From Tolypeutes matacus (taxonomy: Eukaryota > Chordata > Mammalia > Cingulata > Chlamyphoridae): DNA of 64,000 nt. The notes below the pieces were generated by a model. The model was not told the origin of the DNA. It saw nothing but the letters and a program-made list of their open reading frames with translations, and made no database searches. Where the stretch lies: NCBI GenBank assembly GCA_026826555.1, contig JAKSZT010054304.1, forward strand, positions 32,691,188 through 32,755,187, written 5' to 3'. A program made the translations under genes and the position numbers. Every line of letters starts with the position of its first letter. The first letter of the stretch is position 1. Positions 47,841-59,912 of this stretch are shown here, one piece after another.

Positions 47841-50169
47841 ACCAGGGCTATTGGATATTCCTTAGAGAACAAACTTCAATCTGCGGTGATATGAGGAGGA
47901 TTTTCCAGTAACAAGGAGTACTTTAAAAGCTGTTTGCAGTGATTCTAGAGTTGCCCTGAGGGATGAGTGGAAGATTCTGGGATGGATGTGACAGACATGG
48001 TTTAATTTGTCTGGACAATGAAAATGTAACCTATAAGTGAAAAATGAAAGGAAAAGTTATTCCTAGATAATAGATGCAAAAGAGAGAATTTAGCTACAAA
48101 GAAGAAAGGAACATAGATCAGTTAACACTAACTGAAAAACAAAACAGTGGTCCAGAACAGAATCTACGGACCCTGGGATAAATCAATTAATTTGAGCAAA
48201 TATTCTGAGCTAAATAACCAATTAATTTTTTAAACCAAATGAGGAATCCAAGTCTCAATTATGTCAATTCCCTTTTCAAGTTTACACAACTAAAAAGCTA
48301 AAAAGCTAGATTACAACACATAGGGTTTGTCTTACTCACAATTCATTGGCAAGTTTTTAGAATTTGGAACTTTAAGCCCATTTCCATTCAATACACATAT
48401 CACTGATGCTTATTCTTATAAAATATTTACTGATTGACGGTGTCCAAAATTAAGTTCACTAACCAATGTTCCTTCTCTGAACATTTTGTTTCATATTACA
48501 AGGGTCATTATACAGTGCATTCCCATGATTTTAAAAAGTGGGACTGAAAAGGATTAATGAAAAATAAAGTGGATGTGTGTTCTTGATAGTGATAATATCC
48601 TTGTTTAATGGCAATATTGTTATTAACATTAAATTCTATCTCAAATACAAACTGCATTTCTTTACTCAACTAATGGTTTAACTTACATAAAATTACAAAA
48701 GATTCTGTCAATTAATATCAATATTTCAAAACAATATATATATTAAAAATAATTATGTGTTCCCTTTCTATTTCAGAGATTTTAGTTCTCATTGTCTGCG
48801 GTGAGAGAACTACAACCCTGCCTGAGACTATCACCCTGACTAGATGTGAGGTGACACTTCTGATTAAGGAAGACATGATGCTGATATTTTCCCTCTATTT
48901 GTATTTCACCAGGAAAACCTCAGGAGAGGGAAAAAACTCTGATTCAGAAAAGAGTTCATATTGATTGAATGGTTAGAATTAGTTTATTCACCACACACTC
49001 CAGAGACATGTTATGTCCGAAGCTGATTCATAGAGTGATGAAGAGTTCCCATTGTGCATTCCTATTATAATGTACTTAGGGGAACGCCATTGCATTTGTC
49101 GTACACTTGCCAATCTAGAAACACAGAGTATTCTAGAAGAAAACTAATTTGGACTCTTCTAAATGTCAAAGTCATGAAAAAGAAACAAGACAAAATGATT
49201 GTGGGGGCATTTTAGATTAAAAGAGTTTAAGGAGACATAAACACCAAATGCAGTAAATGAGCCTTGATCATTAAATCTTGAGAGTAAAAAAGAGACTGCC
49301 AGGAGAGAAAAGCTTGGTGAAATTAACCAAGGGCTATATAGGTTTTCCTTTTATTTTTCTTTGACGTTTTCTCTAGGCTTGAAAAAATTTAGACTATAAA
49401 GAGAAAAAAAAGCATGCTTTATTTCATTTGACTGACTTTTCTTTCTATATTACATCCAGTCACTATGTCAGACTCATATGAAAGGATACAATAAATAACT
49501 GCTCAATGAATGAATGAATTACATAAAATACAGTTTTCTTCCAGGTTCCAATATGAAGAAAAAAATGTTATCTTTGTACATTGTTTCTCTATGCTATCAA
49601 GGAATATAAGCATCATTTTTGAGAACTCTCTTTCAATTCATGCATGGATAGCTCAAATTTTAAAAGCATATGCTTCATAGACTTGAAGTCAGTCAATTTT
49701 GCTTTTCAAGGTTTTCACTTAGAGACTCTTTAGTTCTTAATAATATTTAGAATTTTTTTACACAAGATACATATGGAAAGTGAACCAATTGAAATCAAAG
49801 AATTGAATGATGGTTCAATAAATCCTGACTAAAACTAAGAAAAAATAGTCCAAGAAAATTTTACACCACAGCAGGATTTAGAGATTGTTATATAAATTTA
49901 TCCTCTGGAAATGTAAACTAGTATTTTATAAGAACCTGGATAGTTTTAGGTATTAGTTTGGAAGCAAACAGACACCAGAATTCAAGAGGGAGGGAGGACA
50001 AATTTGAAAATGTTGAGTAGGAGGTGTAAGAATGTGGGTGGAAGCTGAAAACGGGGAGAATAAGTAGAAGCACTTCCAAAAGAGGAAAACAGATTTGCAT
50101 CCCTGGAATAATCTTGGGCACAAAAAGCCTCTTATGATATATTCTTACTACTAGAAGAGTTACTAATTT
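47841..50169. other. Unannotated AT-rich sequence
   Basis: No gene. A pyrimidine tract plus AG at about 48766-48776 precedes a 70-codon frame (48755-48964), but there is no convincing exon. 'aatgaatgaatgaa' at 49506-49519 may be the tail of a MIR or L2. 49960-50110 is purine-rich. Confidence 0.4.
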
Positions 50170-50272
50170 CTAGAAAGTTACCAGAATTTTCCAAATGGTT
50201 GTGTAAGGTCCCTTTAACAGATGATCCAATTTCAAGAAACTTTATTAGATTATAGTCCATACACATAAGTTG
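50170..50272 (+). repeat. 103-bp direct repeat, copy 1
   Basis: Matches 51051-51153 over its full length with about 13 differences by eye (near 87%). Starts CTAGAAAGTTAC and ends CATAAGTTG. The minus strand carries an AATAAAG signal (near 50249), so a piece of an LTR or of a transcript 3' end is possible. The next 765 bases lie between the two copies. Confidence 0.9.
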
Positions 50273-50279
50273 TACAAAG

Positions 50280-51045
50280 TTTCAGCTGCTTGCAGAACTT
50301 TTGTACATAACAGAAATACTCCGATAATTGATATTCATTTTTAAATATGACTTTTTATTTCCTTCTTTCCTATTTTTCACAGTCTTCTGCATATAACAAT
50401 ATTTCTTTTTGTTGTTTATTCTTATTTTGTGTGGGTTGTTTTTTCTGAGATTGGATTTTCATGCAATAAATCAGTGCTGTTATCAATTGAAGATTAACAC
50501 AGTAAAATGTTATTTCACATTATGTGTATAATTAACCAAAGTGTGAAGAGGTTGATGCAATCAAACATTTTGAATGTATTGAAGTGAAATGGCCTAGAAT
50601 ATAATTTGTGTATCTACATGTTCATTCTGAAGAATTATTATAATTAATTGCCATTCATTTTGAAATGAGATTTTTAATGGTTCCAGTATCAATGCAGTAA
50701 GTATATTTATTTTCCTGTTTGGTTTTTATTTTTCCATTTGGAGGCAATTAATTTTATTTGAGATATCATTTATGCCAGCATCCTATAACATTTTATAAAT
50801 ACATGTGCTCTACCTGCAGTTTTTAATGAGGAATGATCCTGTTCACAGCAGCTACCTCAGAACATCAGTCCAAAAGATTGTGTTTGGCATGAAACTGTTA
50901 AAATTTCCTATCATTTATGCATGTATTTTTAAGCACTGCCTATGGCCTTACTGTTCATTATTAAAAGGAAAGCACTATCAGAATTTCAATTGGGTTCTTC
51001 TGCCTGAATACCAATTAAAACCTGTTTAATTAAACAGTGAAAACT
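50280..51045. promoter_or_regulatory. AT-rich non-repetitive block between direct repeats, candidate conserved element
   Basis: No repeat recognised. Several homeodomain-type sites occur: 'tataattaattgcc' (50639), 'gaggcaattaattttat' (50743) and 'tttaattaaacagtg' (51024). The composition resembles conserved enhancers in gene deserts, but conservation cannot be tested here. The frame at 50805-51029 (+) shows no domain. Confidence 0.25.
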
Positions 51046-51050
51046 TGTCT

Positions 51051-51153
51051 CTAGAAAGTTACGAGAACTTTCCAAATGGTTGTGTGACTTCCCTTTAGCA
51101 GATAAGCCAGTTTCAAGGAACTTTATTAGATGATACTCCATACACATAGGTTG
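51051..51153 (+). repeat. 103-bp direct repeat, copy 2
   Basis: Partner of 50170-50272 at an offset of 881 bases. It is followed within 15 bases by the candidate LTR at 51165. Confidence 0.9.
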
Positions 51154-51164
51154 AGTAAAAGACC

Positions 51165-51467
51165 CTTCTCCCTCCCCACCTGGAACAGATATAGCAGTGG
51201 GTGGAGTTCAGGTAACATAAAAATGTACATACTTTAGTCAGGCAGTCTCCAGTGTATGTTTATGGGATAAAAATGAAAGGAATGTGCTTCTAGAGGATGA
51301 GTTTTATCTCCAGGTGCTCCTGAGAAAGGAGTCAGCCCACATTCATTATTTGTCCTTGGAGCCAGGCTAACACATTTAGTGTGAGTACAGAGTTTATTTG
51401 ATGGTCACAGGAAAAGGAAGCAGTCTGCTCTCAGACCATCCCCTACCACAGGCCATACTCCCCCTCA
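51165..51467 (-). mobile_element. Candidate 3' LTR of a minus-strand ERV remnant
   Basis: On the minus strand it starts TGAGGGGGAGTATGGCC at 51467, directly after a purine-rich 'ggtcccaggaaaagt' (51482-51468) that looks like a polypurine tract. An AATAAA signal follows at 51393-51398, giving U3-R-U5 order. The right end of U5 is uncertain. The pol-derived arm at 51505-51658 lies just upstream in the same orientation. Confidence 0.45.
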
Positions 51468-51504
51468 ACTTTTCCTGGGACCCCAATAGACAGAAAAGTT
51501 AAGC

Positions 51505-51658
51505 AAAGATAATCCATTATACAGCATCACTGATTATTTCTAAGTTTAAGAATAGGCCAAATTGGGCTGTTAAATTGAGACACAGTGTGTATAATTTTCC
51601 CTTCTCTAACTAGGTCTTATATAATAAGTTTCAAATCTTGTTAAATCCATGTTTTAAT
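51505..51658 (-). pseudogene. ERV-derived fragment, minus arm of an inverted pair
   Basis: Its reverse complement matches 52619-52731 continued at 53011-53053 at about 88% by eye ('gatttgaaacttattatata' is shared exactly). It is the uninterrupted version of the sequence that in the plus arm holds an L1 fragment. No frame survives. Confidence 0.75.
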
Positions 51659-52539
51659 CTATGTATATTCATCATCTGTTTTGGGCAGTGAACTGCATGT
51701 TCATGGCAGAGAGCATAACTCAGGTAGATATCACATTTGTGCACCATTTTGTCAAAAAAATATTTAGGCAAAATTTGAGGACACTAATATGATTACAGAT
51801 CTTCCTTCTTTCTACTAATAAGGAGTCCTCAGTGGAGGTGTCTTATGGCCTCAGTTTGGTAATGCAGATATGAATTAGAGCATGACTGGCCAGGAACCTG
51901 AGTCCTTGACTGCAACTCCCTTCAGAAATTGCAATGCCTTTGCTGTGCACCAAGTCTGTGTGAGGAGTGTAGCTTTCTGCCACGGAAAGCCTTTGTAATT
52001 GCCTAAGGTGAGGCCTGAAAAATCATACATAGTTTTTTAACCTGGAACTGGACTCTTCAACTTAGAAATTATGCAGTCAAAGAGTGAATGTGCTTACATG
52101 GGTAACTAATGATGAAAAGTCAATTGAATTTAGCTAGATAATATAATTTCCAAGCAAAGAGTGAAGATTCCTAAATTAAAGCAATGAAAAGGCATAACAA
52201 AGATAAATAGGGTCATCTCACAATGATAAATAGGTCAATAAAAATATAAAAATGTAATTATTGGCTTTTACTTTATTTAACATAGGTTTTTAATTGAAGT
52301 AAACATCTGCTGAAATGCATCAAATGGTAAACCTTCATGAACCTAATCACTACCAGTGCTCAGAATACAGTAATACCTGGGGATCTCACTAAATTTAAAC
52401 ATGATATCCCCTCTCATCCTAAGGGAGTTATTGCACATAAAAATAAAGGTATTCCTCAACTTAAATATCTGACATATTGCCTTGCCTAAATTTCATGGAT
52501 ACTCTGACCCAATAAGTAACACATTAAAGTTAAATTACA
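51659..52539. other. Unannotated sequence inside ERV region
   Basis: Possibly retroviral internal sequence but not recognised. No long frame. Confidence 0.35.
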
Positions 52540-53770
52540 TCTTTGGCTTTTACAAATTGATTTGACAAAATGGGACCCCATGGACCATTCCCCCAATTTA
52601 AATAGTACAGCCCAGAAAAAATTAAAACATGGATTGAACAAGATTTGAAACTTATTATATAAGACCTAGTTAGAAAAGGGATAATTATTCATATTGTGTC
52701 TCCATTTAACAGCACAATTTGACCTATTCTTTTTTTTTTTTTTTAATTTATTTTTATTGTGGGTAAAAATCAAAATTCTCACAATACATACAAACATTTG
52801 CAAAATGATATATAAATATATATGCATATATGTGTATTTGCTTACAAAAATGTTATTTATATATATACATATATTTTAAGAGGTGCTTAGATTACCCAGA
52901 AAATTACACGGAACCCACTGGGATTCCCATGTTGCCCACCTCCCACACCTCCCACCACATCCCACACAAACATCTCCCACAAGTGTGGCCCACCACCCTC
53001 AATGAACTTACTTAAACTCAGAAATAATCAGTGATGCTGCATAATGGATTACCTTAATGTTGTATCTTCATCCATTTAAGGTACAAGTAACCAATATTAT
53101 TGATAACACTGATTTCATCTAATAAGCAAGGGGTAAATGTTTTGCTCTGATAGATTTGGCTCATATGATCCATTCAGTGCCTAGTGCAAAAAGCCTTTCA
53201 ACTTCAAAGGGACACAATATACTTTTACTACCCATGAAGTTCCCTCAACAGCCTTTCCATTGGAAATAAGCATTGCAGAAAAGAATTTCACTATATCCTG
53301 TTTTCTCCAGAAGCACAGGTGTCACATTACATTGATGACACCCTCTTCTAAGATTTATTTGACTCACTCATTAAGAACATACAAATCAAAATAGCTCACA
53401 AAAAGAGAGATGGGCCATTGCCCCATAGTGTAAGGCACACCACCTCAGTGAAAAACCTGAAAATTATTTGGTAAACAGAGGGTTGTTCTAGCCATGGCAC
53501 TGTCAAGATATAGTTATTCATCCTCTTAGTTCCCACAACATTAAAACAAGCCCAACAAACTCCAGGCCTTTTTGGGTACTAGAGGCAATATAACTCCTCA
53601 CTTACCTATTTTACTTAAGCACATTTATGCTGTTACTTGAAAACTGGCCCATTTTGAATGGGGCATACTCCAATAAAAGACTCAGAAATCTGTCCAAATT
53701 ACAATGCCACAGGTAATACTGCTAGTGCCTCCAAAAGACTTCTTCACTAAAGAGATCTTAGTTACCTCTC
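52540..53770 (+). pseudogene. Endogenous retrovirus pol remnant (reverse transcriptase)
   Basis: A decayed plus-strand pol segment. The codons at 53328-53339 spell Tyr-Ile-Asp-Asp, the RT catalytic-site signature of retroviruses, followed by Thr-Leu. Downstream, 53540-53650 fits the segment after the RT palm in block order. Multiple stops and frameshifts are present, and an L1 fragment splits it at 52731-53010. No intact gag, pol or env frame. Class not assigned. It is an old, non-functional copy. Confidence 0.6.
52731..53010 (-). mobile_element. L1 3' UTR fragment inserted in the ERV remnant
   Basis: T-rich head (52731-52760), then 'gtgcttagattacccagaa' (52884), 'tgggattcccatgttgccc' (52919) and 'aagtgtggcccaccaccc' (52981), all features of the window's L1 3' UTR family in reverse. 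Comparison with the uninterrupted arm at 51505-51658 fixes the insertion point after 'cctattc'. Confidence 0.8.
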
Positions 53771-54787
53771 TTGCCTCACGGAGTCTCTGAACTACCAATG
53801 ACAATCATAAATTGAACACAGATTTGGTGCCAGACTACCCTCCTTGGCCTTGTACTATGCACCATTAGCAATTGCTGGCCACATATTGAGCTCTTCAGGA
53901 ATAAGAGCCTCTCACAGGTCATAAGCCCATGATATTTCATACCCAGCTGCCCTTTTAATCTTGGATGAGGGAAGCAGCATCCCACAGGCTAGGCACAGTT
54001 TCTGAGTCCTCCTTGCTACAGGATAGAGACAAATCTGAGTCCTCTTTCATATCTCATCTGCAGAACAGGGTGGTCTTCCCTGTCCTCAGTCCCTTGCCAG
54101 AAACTATCTTGGGTTTATATTGTGGTTTGAGGGTGACTCTGAGGTACAGGTCACTGTGTGGGAGCAGGGGCTTGTTTTGTTTGAAATTTCTGAAGATTCA
54201 CGTGAGGAAGTCTCTAGATTCTTTATCATATTTTCCAGATGTGGGGCACAAAGGGAAGAGAGAAGTGTAAGACTTTATATGCTAGTAATATTAGCCTTAA
54301 CTAAATATTTGTTGGAGATCCATCCTGCTCTACAGGTTGTCCACAACAAAAATTTTACTTCATACAATACACATAAATGAATTTATGATGGATGAAAGGC
54401 TTATGTATTTTTTAGAAATCTATAGAGTTTTTAGAAGATTCATGAATGGCAATCATGATGTAAAATCAGGGTAGGGAAGGACCTCATAAACAGTATATAG
54501 GATATACTAAATATAAAGCAATTTATTAATTAATTTCACCCAAAGGTTAATGGAAAGATGCTATGTATTAACTGAAAATGAAAACCAAAATGTGGGGAAG
54601 GAATTTTCAACTGAAGAAGGATTAGTATCCAGAATTATTATGAGAATAATTTAAAAGGAAAAATATATACCTGTATAGAAATGTGCAAATAATAATAAAC
54701 AATAATTTTTCAGAAAATATGACACAAATGATGAGACACATATGAAAAGAGGGGCAAACTCTTTAGCACAGAAATGCAATTTATTAC
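53771..54787. other. Unclassified, possibly further ERV sequence
   Basis: 53771-54000 continues without a break from the pol remnant and may be its 3' part. 54000-54290 is GC-richer with frames 53965-54270 and 54120-54380 (+) that show no domain. 54290-54787 is AT-rich. Confidence 0.3.
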
Positions 54788-55233
54788 TGTAGCAGTTTGA
54801 TATGGTTTATGAATTCCAAAAAATAGATATTGGATTATGTTTGTAAACTGGTCTGTCCCTCCAGGCATATTAGAGTATATTGGATTCAGAGCTTTCACTT
54901 TTACTTGATTAAATAAAGATTAAGGCTTTGATTGGGCAATGTCAGTATGATGTTGAGTCCCTGCCCCTAGCTGATAGTCTACATCTGGCCTTGTGGAGAG
55001 AGGCAAGCCTGAGCCCAGAGAAAAACACGCCCTGGGAAGAGAGGAACCCAGGAAGTCTGAACTCTTGGCAGATGTCGGCAGCCATCTTGCTTCAACACAT
55101 AGCAATAGACTGGTGAGGGAAGTAAGTTATGCTTTATGGCCTGGTAACTGTAAGCTTCTACCCCAAATAAATACCCTTTATAAAAACCAACATATTTTTG
55201 GTATTTTGCATTGGCACCCCTTTGGCTAATATA
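54788..55233 (+). mobile_element. Lineage-type MaLR-like LTR with ATTAC duplication
   Basis: Starts TGTAGCAGTTTGATATGG and ends after 'cacccctttggctaatata'. It is flanked by ATTAC on both sides (54783-54787 and 55234-55238). The polyadenylation tract 'ccaaataaatacccttta' lies at about 55163. It is the shortest member of the family here at 446 bases. Frames 54928-55229 (+) and 54979-55338 (-) are by-products. Confidence 0.88.
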
Positions 55234-55238
55234 ATTAC

Positions 55239-57559
55239 CATAACAAAATACCAATTGTAGTGCATCATGTGCTGGGTAAAGAAGTACAATAGGAAAGGCT
55301 TGACAGCTGTTTATGTACCCACAAATTATCATAACCACTTTTTTAAAAAAAGTATAGCATAATTAATAAAGTCAAGTCTGAAGTAACTTTCTACCTTGCA
55401 ATTCCATTCTTTGATTCATATGGCCCAAGTGGTAAGGCTTCTATTTGCTGAGGAATCTGCCTTGTCTTAGGATCCACTCAAAGCTATCAGCATTTGTGTC
55501 AGTCAGTATATGAGCTGGAGAAGTAATGCCAGGTGTGAAATAGTCAACATGCAGAATCATTTCTCTCAATTATACTTCAGTTTCTCTATGTTTGTATTAT
55601 TTCCTCAATGTCAAATTGTTAATAGCATGGCTACTTAACTTTATAAATATTAACTTATTTCACACCTTTTTTTTTTCAAATTATATATCTCTTAGATAAT
55701 ATCTGTTAATTAAAAATGTATATTATGAAGTACAGCATACCTGAAAAAGAATGTATTTAAAATATATGCACATTTTAATAACAAATGAAGTGAACAGCTT
55801 GAGAACACCTTCTTAATCACAACTTAATTGTTGTGTTAATCATTATTTTTTCCTCATAATTTATCTATGTATTTATTACTTGTTTTGAACATTATATAAA
55901 TGGAAAAGCTGATGAAGGCATGGAAACAGGGTGCAGCAGTCTGGGTCCAATAAGGAGATAGAAGCTACACAGTAGGTTCAGCAGGAAAATTAGTCTATGG
56001 ACTTACTACTTGTGATGGAAAAGTATGTATCAGTATAAGGAAATTGCATACAGTACCCAGGGCTGAGTAAAGGTACACAAGGAAAGACAAACTTGGAAAG
56101 GGTTTGACCTCATTGGAGAAGGTATGGTTCACCCCATGAGACAGCAGAAGAATTCTCTGTTTTGGCTAGTATGGAGTTGGTCTGGAGTTGCTGGACAAAG
56201 AATAGGCCAGCCCTCAGAAAACACAAGGTGGAGCGTGAGATCAGCAACTGGTGGGGTGGCTGTGCAGTGGGAGTCTGAGCGCTGATGGGTGCAGGAGAAC
56301 TTCAGACCTTGAGGATCATTTAGGGGCTTTGAATTTTGGAAATAGTAATATTTAACTGAAATAGGATATATATTTGATCTCAAAGTTCTCACCTCTTTAA
56401 AAAAAAAAAACAATATAGAGATTATGTAATTGTTTTTTGTTTTCAGAGTAGTCCACAAAACAAAATTTTTAAAATTTCAGTGTATCTCTCCAAATATCTT
56501 TAATTCATACTATTTTTGTAGGACTTAATTATATTAAAGTTTATAAAATAACTTCACTGTGTAAAATTTCCCAGAAAATATTATAATTATAAATTAAATA
56601 AATATTACATGATGAAATAAGGCATAAACTACTCTGAAAAATATTAATATTGAGTATAATTAAAATCATATTATTATGGTATCATAATGATAGTGAAGGC
56701 TACCTCACAATCATGTCATGTCAATTACAAAACATGGTATCAGGAATGAAATTGAGGAAGACTTTACAGTTCAAAAGAGAATACAACAAAGTAGATCCAA
56801 TAGAATTATACATTTCATATAGTCATATGTTGATATATTTCCTACATTACCTATTTACTTGTTCACATATATTTTATAAAAAAAATTTTAACCCAATCCA
56901 CAAAAAAAATGCTAGCAATAAAATAAATTGGTGCAAGAATATATGAGGGGAAAGGGATGAGAATTAAACATCAATAAGAATCAACAAAACATAACTAATT
57001 TTAAAACAGAAGATTTTTTTAAATTAAAGAAAAACACAAAAATATATCATTTCATCAAGCTGACAAGAACAAGAGAAACAACACACATAAGTATTATTAA
57101 AGTAAACCTTAATAATTAAAATGAAAAATGACCTCTCTTATAACTTGTAGGCAGGAAGTTCTGTAGTTCATTAGAAAAAGCCATATAGATTAAATGGATA
57201 AAACAACAAAAGGTGATGATGCTTAATTTACAAGGATGTATGTGGAAACTTTCTTTTCAAGATAATTGCTGATAAAAGGTGTATTACTAAATGTTTTCAT
57301 TTATTTAAGTTATTGGAGTAATACAATAAAAATAATCATCTGAAAAATTATGAATTTTGATCACTGTATAAAAATAATTTACCCATTTTAATATTTTCAT
57401 AATATTCTTATTAATGTGGTAAATAAGGTTAATGGTTCTATTAGAAATTAGTCTAATTTAGCAATATGGACATTGGTGGCATATTTTTGAAAATGTGCTT
57501 TGCTCCAACATACTACAGTAAAGAGATGTAACTTTAGAAGCAGTTGTTTCCTGGTTTTG
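55239..57559. other. Unannotated sequence
   Basis: Mostly AT-rich and unique. 55915-56300 has text such as 'ctacacagtaggttcagcag' that may belong to an old LTR. Frame 56129-56458 (-) has no domain. A-run at 56398-56410. Confidence 0.35.
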
Positions 57560-57875
57560 GTCACCCAAAAGTTTGTTCAGACACTGACACTGATGATGGT
57601 ACCTATACTGAGAGGACATGAAAAGTTTTCTGGGGAGAGCATGTCAGGCTGCCAAGCAGGTACCAAAATGGGCTAAGAGAACAAGGAAAGGAGACTGACT
57701 TGGGATTTTATGGTGATTAGGGAATGAGGCCAGGGTGAGAGTTACTGAGGGCATGTCAACAGTCTGAATATCACACCAGTTCCAAAGGATAAATCATCTG
57801 TGCTTCATTATGTTTGTCCAGAGGTGGGACAGAAGGGAATGGTGGGAGTTGAAAGTGGCCAGTGGTCAAACATCA
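57560..57875 (-). mobile_element. ERV LTR, probable 3' LTR of a minus-strand provirus
   Basis: Shares 'gtggtcaaacatcaaaaat' (57862), the 'gtccagag.tggg.ca' block (57818) and the 'ttgggattttatggtgatta' block (57700) with the LTRs at 60122 and 60545. In reverse it starts TGATGTTTGACCAC. The left boundary is approximate. Confidence 0.6.
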
Positions 57876-58763
57876 AAAATGTATTCAACTCTTAATTAAA
57901 ATTCACCACTAATGTTTTACTGATGAATGATATGTGTCACGTTCCATTAAATTGAATTTAAACTTGTTTAATTAAGCCATTATTGTACCTTATAGTGCTA
58001 TAAGTACAAGTAGCCTGAGACTAGTAGGGAAGGTAAACATTCTGCTGAATGCCTAATTCAAGAACCTAGCATTGTATATTGTAACATGTGAAATGAGTGC
58101 AATAGTCACTAGTGATAAAGTCTGGAACACTAAAGGGGATAAATAATGTCTTGGTGTAGCCTTGTATTGTGGCTTTGGTATGTACAGAGATATATGCAAC
58201 TTTGATTCATATTTTGGATATCTGTGAGGCAAGATATTTCCAGAGTTCTTTACCCCAAAGGGGACAACGTTGCATCATGAATTGTTTTTGCTATCATTGG
58301 CTAGATCAGACAGCCAGATACATGGGCTATGGGCCAAGACTTGCAAATGCAGCTGATTGTTGGCCAAGTCATTCAGTGCTAAAATACTGGCTAAAGTTCA
58401 GCAAGTAACTCTACAACATGGGTTTGCCTCTGTGAGGCACTAGCATAGAATAAATAAAAAGATGCTGCAGTAAATTGGAAAGTATATATTTAAAACAAAT
58501 GACTTGCTAACTGTCAGATTATTTGTACATTTACGGTACCATGAGTTTCTGTGGTCTAAGATGGTACAGAATTGTTTTATTCTTTTTATATTTTTGCGTG
58601 AATCTTAACTCTGAAAGTCACCTGATGTATGAGAAGCTCATCTGATGAGCTCATCTTTGGAACATCACAAGTATTGAAAAGCCAGTGATGTATATTTTCT
58701 TTCTAGACTACTTTTGTAGTTTCTTTTGAAGTCGTTTTGAAAAATGACAGGTCACTTTCTTCA

Positions 58764-59126
58764 TCAGGCCCCTTCTTTAGTTAAGAGATTAAATGAAACA
58801 ACTTTCCAATGGGCCCCCTCATTTGTGATAGTTGACTGTAAAGAGTATGAACTCCTTTCTTCTTCACACAGTTGATCCCAAGGGTGACCTCCTCCAGTAC
58901 CATGCGATCTGAGTGGGATAAGTAAGAAGGTGGAAGCATGGCTCCATCCTCTAAGTACCATTTTTGTTTTAGCAAAGAGCTGGCAGTGCTGAGCCTGAGG
59001 GTGCTGCTTCCATGACCCAAGGCAAGAAAGGTAGCTGGGAATGGAGGGCTCAGGGCCCATAAGAGTCTTTGTTCCAGGACAGCCTGGTATGAAACAAGCA
59101 ATTGCTATTCTAATGGTGTACAGCAT
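58764..59126 (-). pseudogene. Open segment in the ERV interior, possibly pol-derived
   Basis: Two overlapping minus-strand frames of 120 and 106 codons. In the second, the segment following 'LLKQKWYLEDGA' is compatible with a retroviral pol region after the RT, which suits its place between the LTRs. The similarity is weak and judged by eye. It could equally be an unrelated retrocopy. Confidence 0.25.
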
Positions 59127-59416
59127 ATGGTCAAGCAGGGCAGTTCTTGAATCAAAAAACTGTGGGTAACTTATCTTACATTATAACTGTACTTAACCCA
59201 GGTCTCACTGTACTTTGTTCATCAGTATTAATTAAGACTTAAAGGTTTTCCATTTGTGCATTTTAGTTGACGTAAAAGTACATTCAGAGCCTATGACAAA
59301 AAATATTCAGCATCCTTTTATCTTTTTGTTGTATACAGTCTCCTAGTAAATTTAGGAATTTCATTTGGGTCAGATAGCAGATCTATGTTTTAATTTTTTT
59401 AAACTCTTCCCCATCC

Positions 59417-59442
59417 TTTTTTTTTTTTTTTTTTTTTTTTTT
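59417..59442 (+). repeat. Poly(T) run of about 26
   Basis: Uninterrupted T tract shortly before the minus-strand MLT1-like LTR. It may be the A tail of a lost minus-strand retroelement. Confidence 0.9.
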
Positions 59443-59489
59443 GGTGCTTACTTGATATACTTCAGGAGGGTTTTCTCTTGGAGGAAGCT

Positions 59490-59912
59490 GAAAACAACAG
59501 AAATTTATACTATCAGACTTCTGGAGGCTGAGCCTGAAATCAAGGTGTTTCCAAGACTGTTCCCTCAGAAGGCTCTAGGGAATAATCCTTTCTTACTCCC
59601 TTGCCTCTTCCTAGTTTCTAGTCGTTCCAGGAAATTCTTGGCTTTCCTTGGCTTAGGGCTACATCATTCCAATCTCTGGCTTCACCATCACAAGGCTTCT
59701 TCTCTTTGGCACCTCTGTGTCTCTATGTTTTTATGTGTAAATTTTTTCTCTCATTTCTCTTATAAAGATAGCAGATAACCCCATTTTAACTTGACTACAT
59801 CTGCAAAGATTCTATTTACAGATAAGTTCACAGTCAAGGTACTGGGAGATGAAACATCAACATATCTTTTTGGGGAATACAACGTGACCCACGGTGGTTG
59901 GCTAAATCTGTA
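59490..59912 (-). mobile_element. MLT1-like MaLR LTR
   Basis: 'cttctggaggctgagcctga' (59518), 'cagaaggctctagggaataa' (59566), 'cttgcctcttcctagtttct' (59600), 'gactacatctgcaaagattc' (59793) and 'acatatctttttggggaat' (59859) match MLT1 in reverse. Frame 59365-59778 (+) is antisense to it and not a gene. Confidence 0.75.

Noticed and set aside
48755..48964. Possible exon after a pyrimidine-AG tract
   Set aside because: No matching donor or second exon, no domain, and the frame is short in AT-rich DNA.
59365..59778. 137-codon plus-strand frame
   Set aside because: It runs through a poly(T) run and the antisense strand of an MLT1-like LTR.
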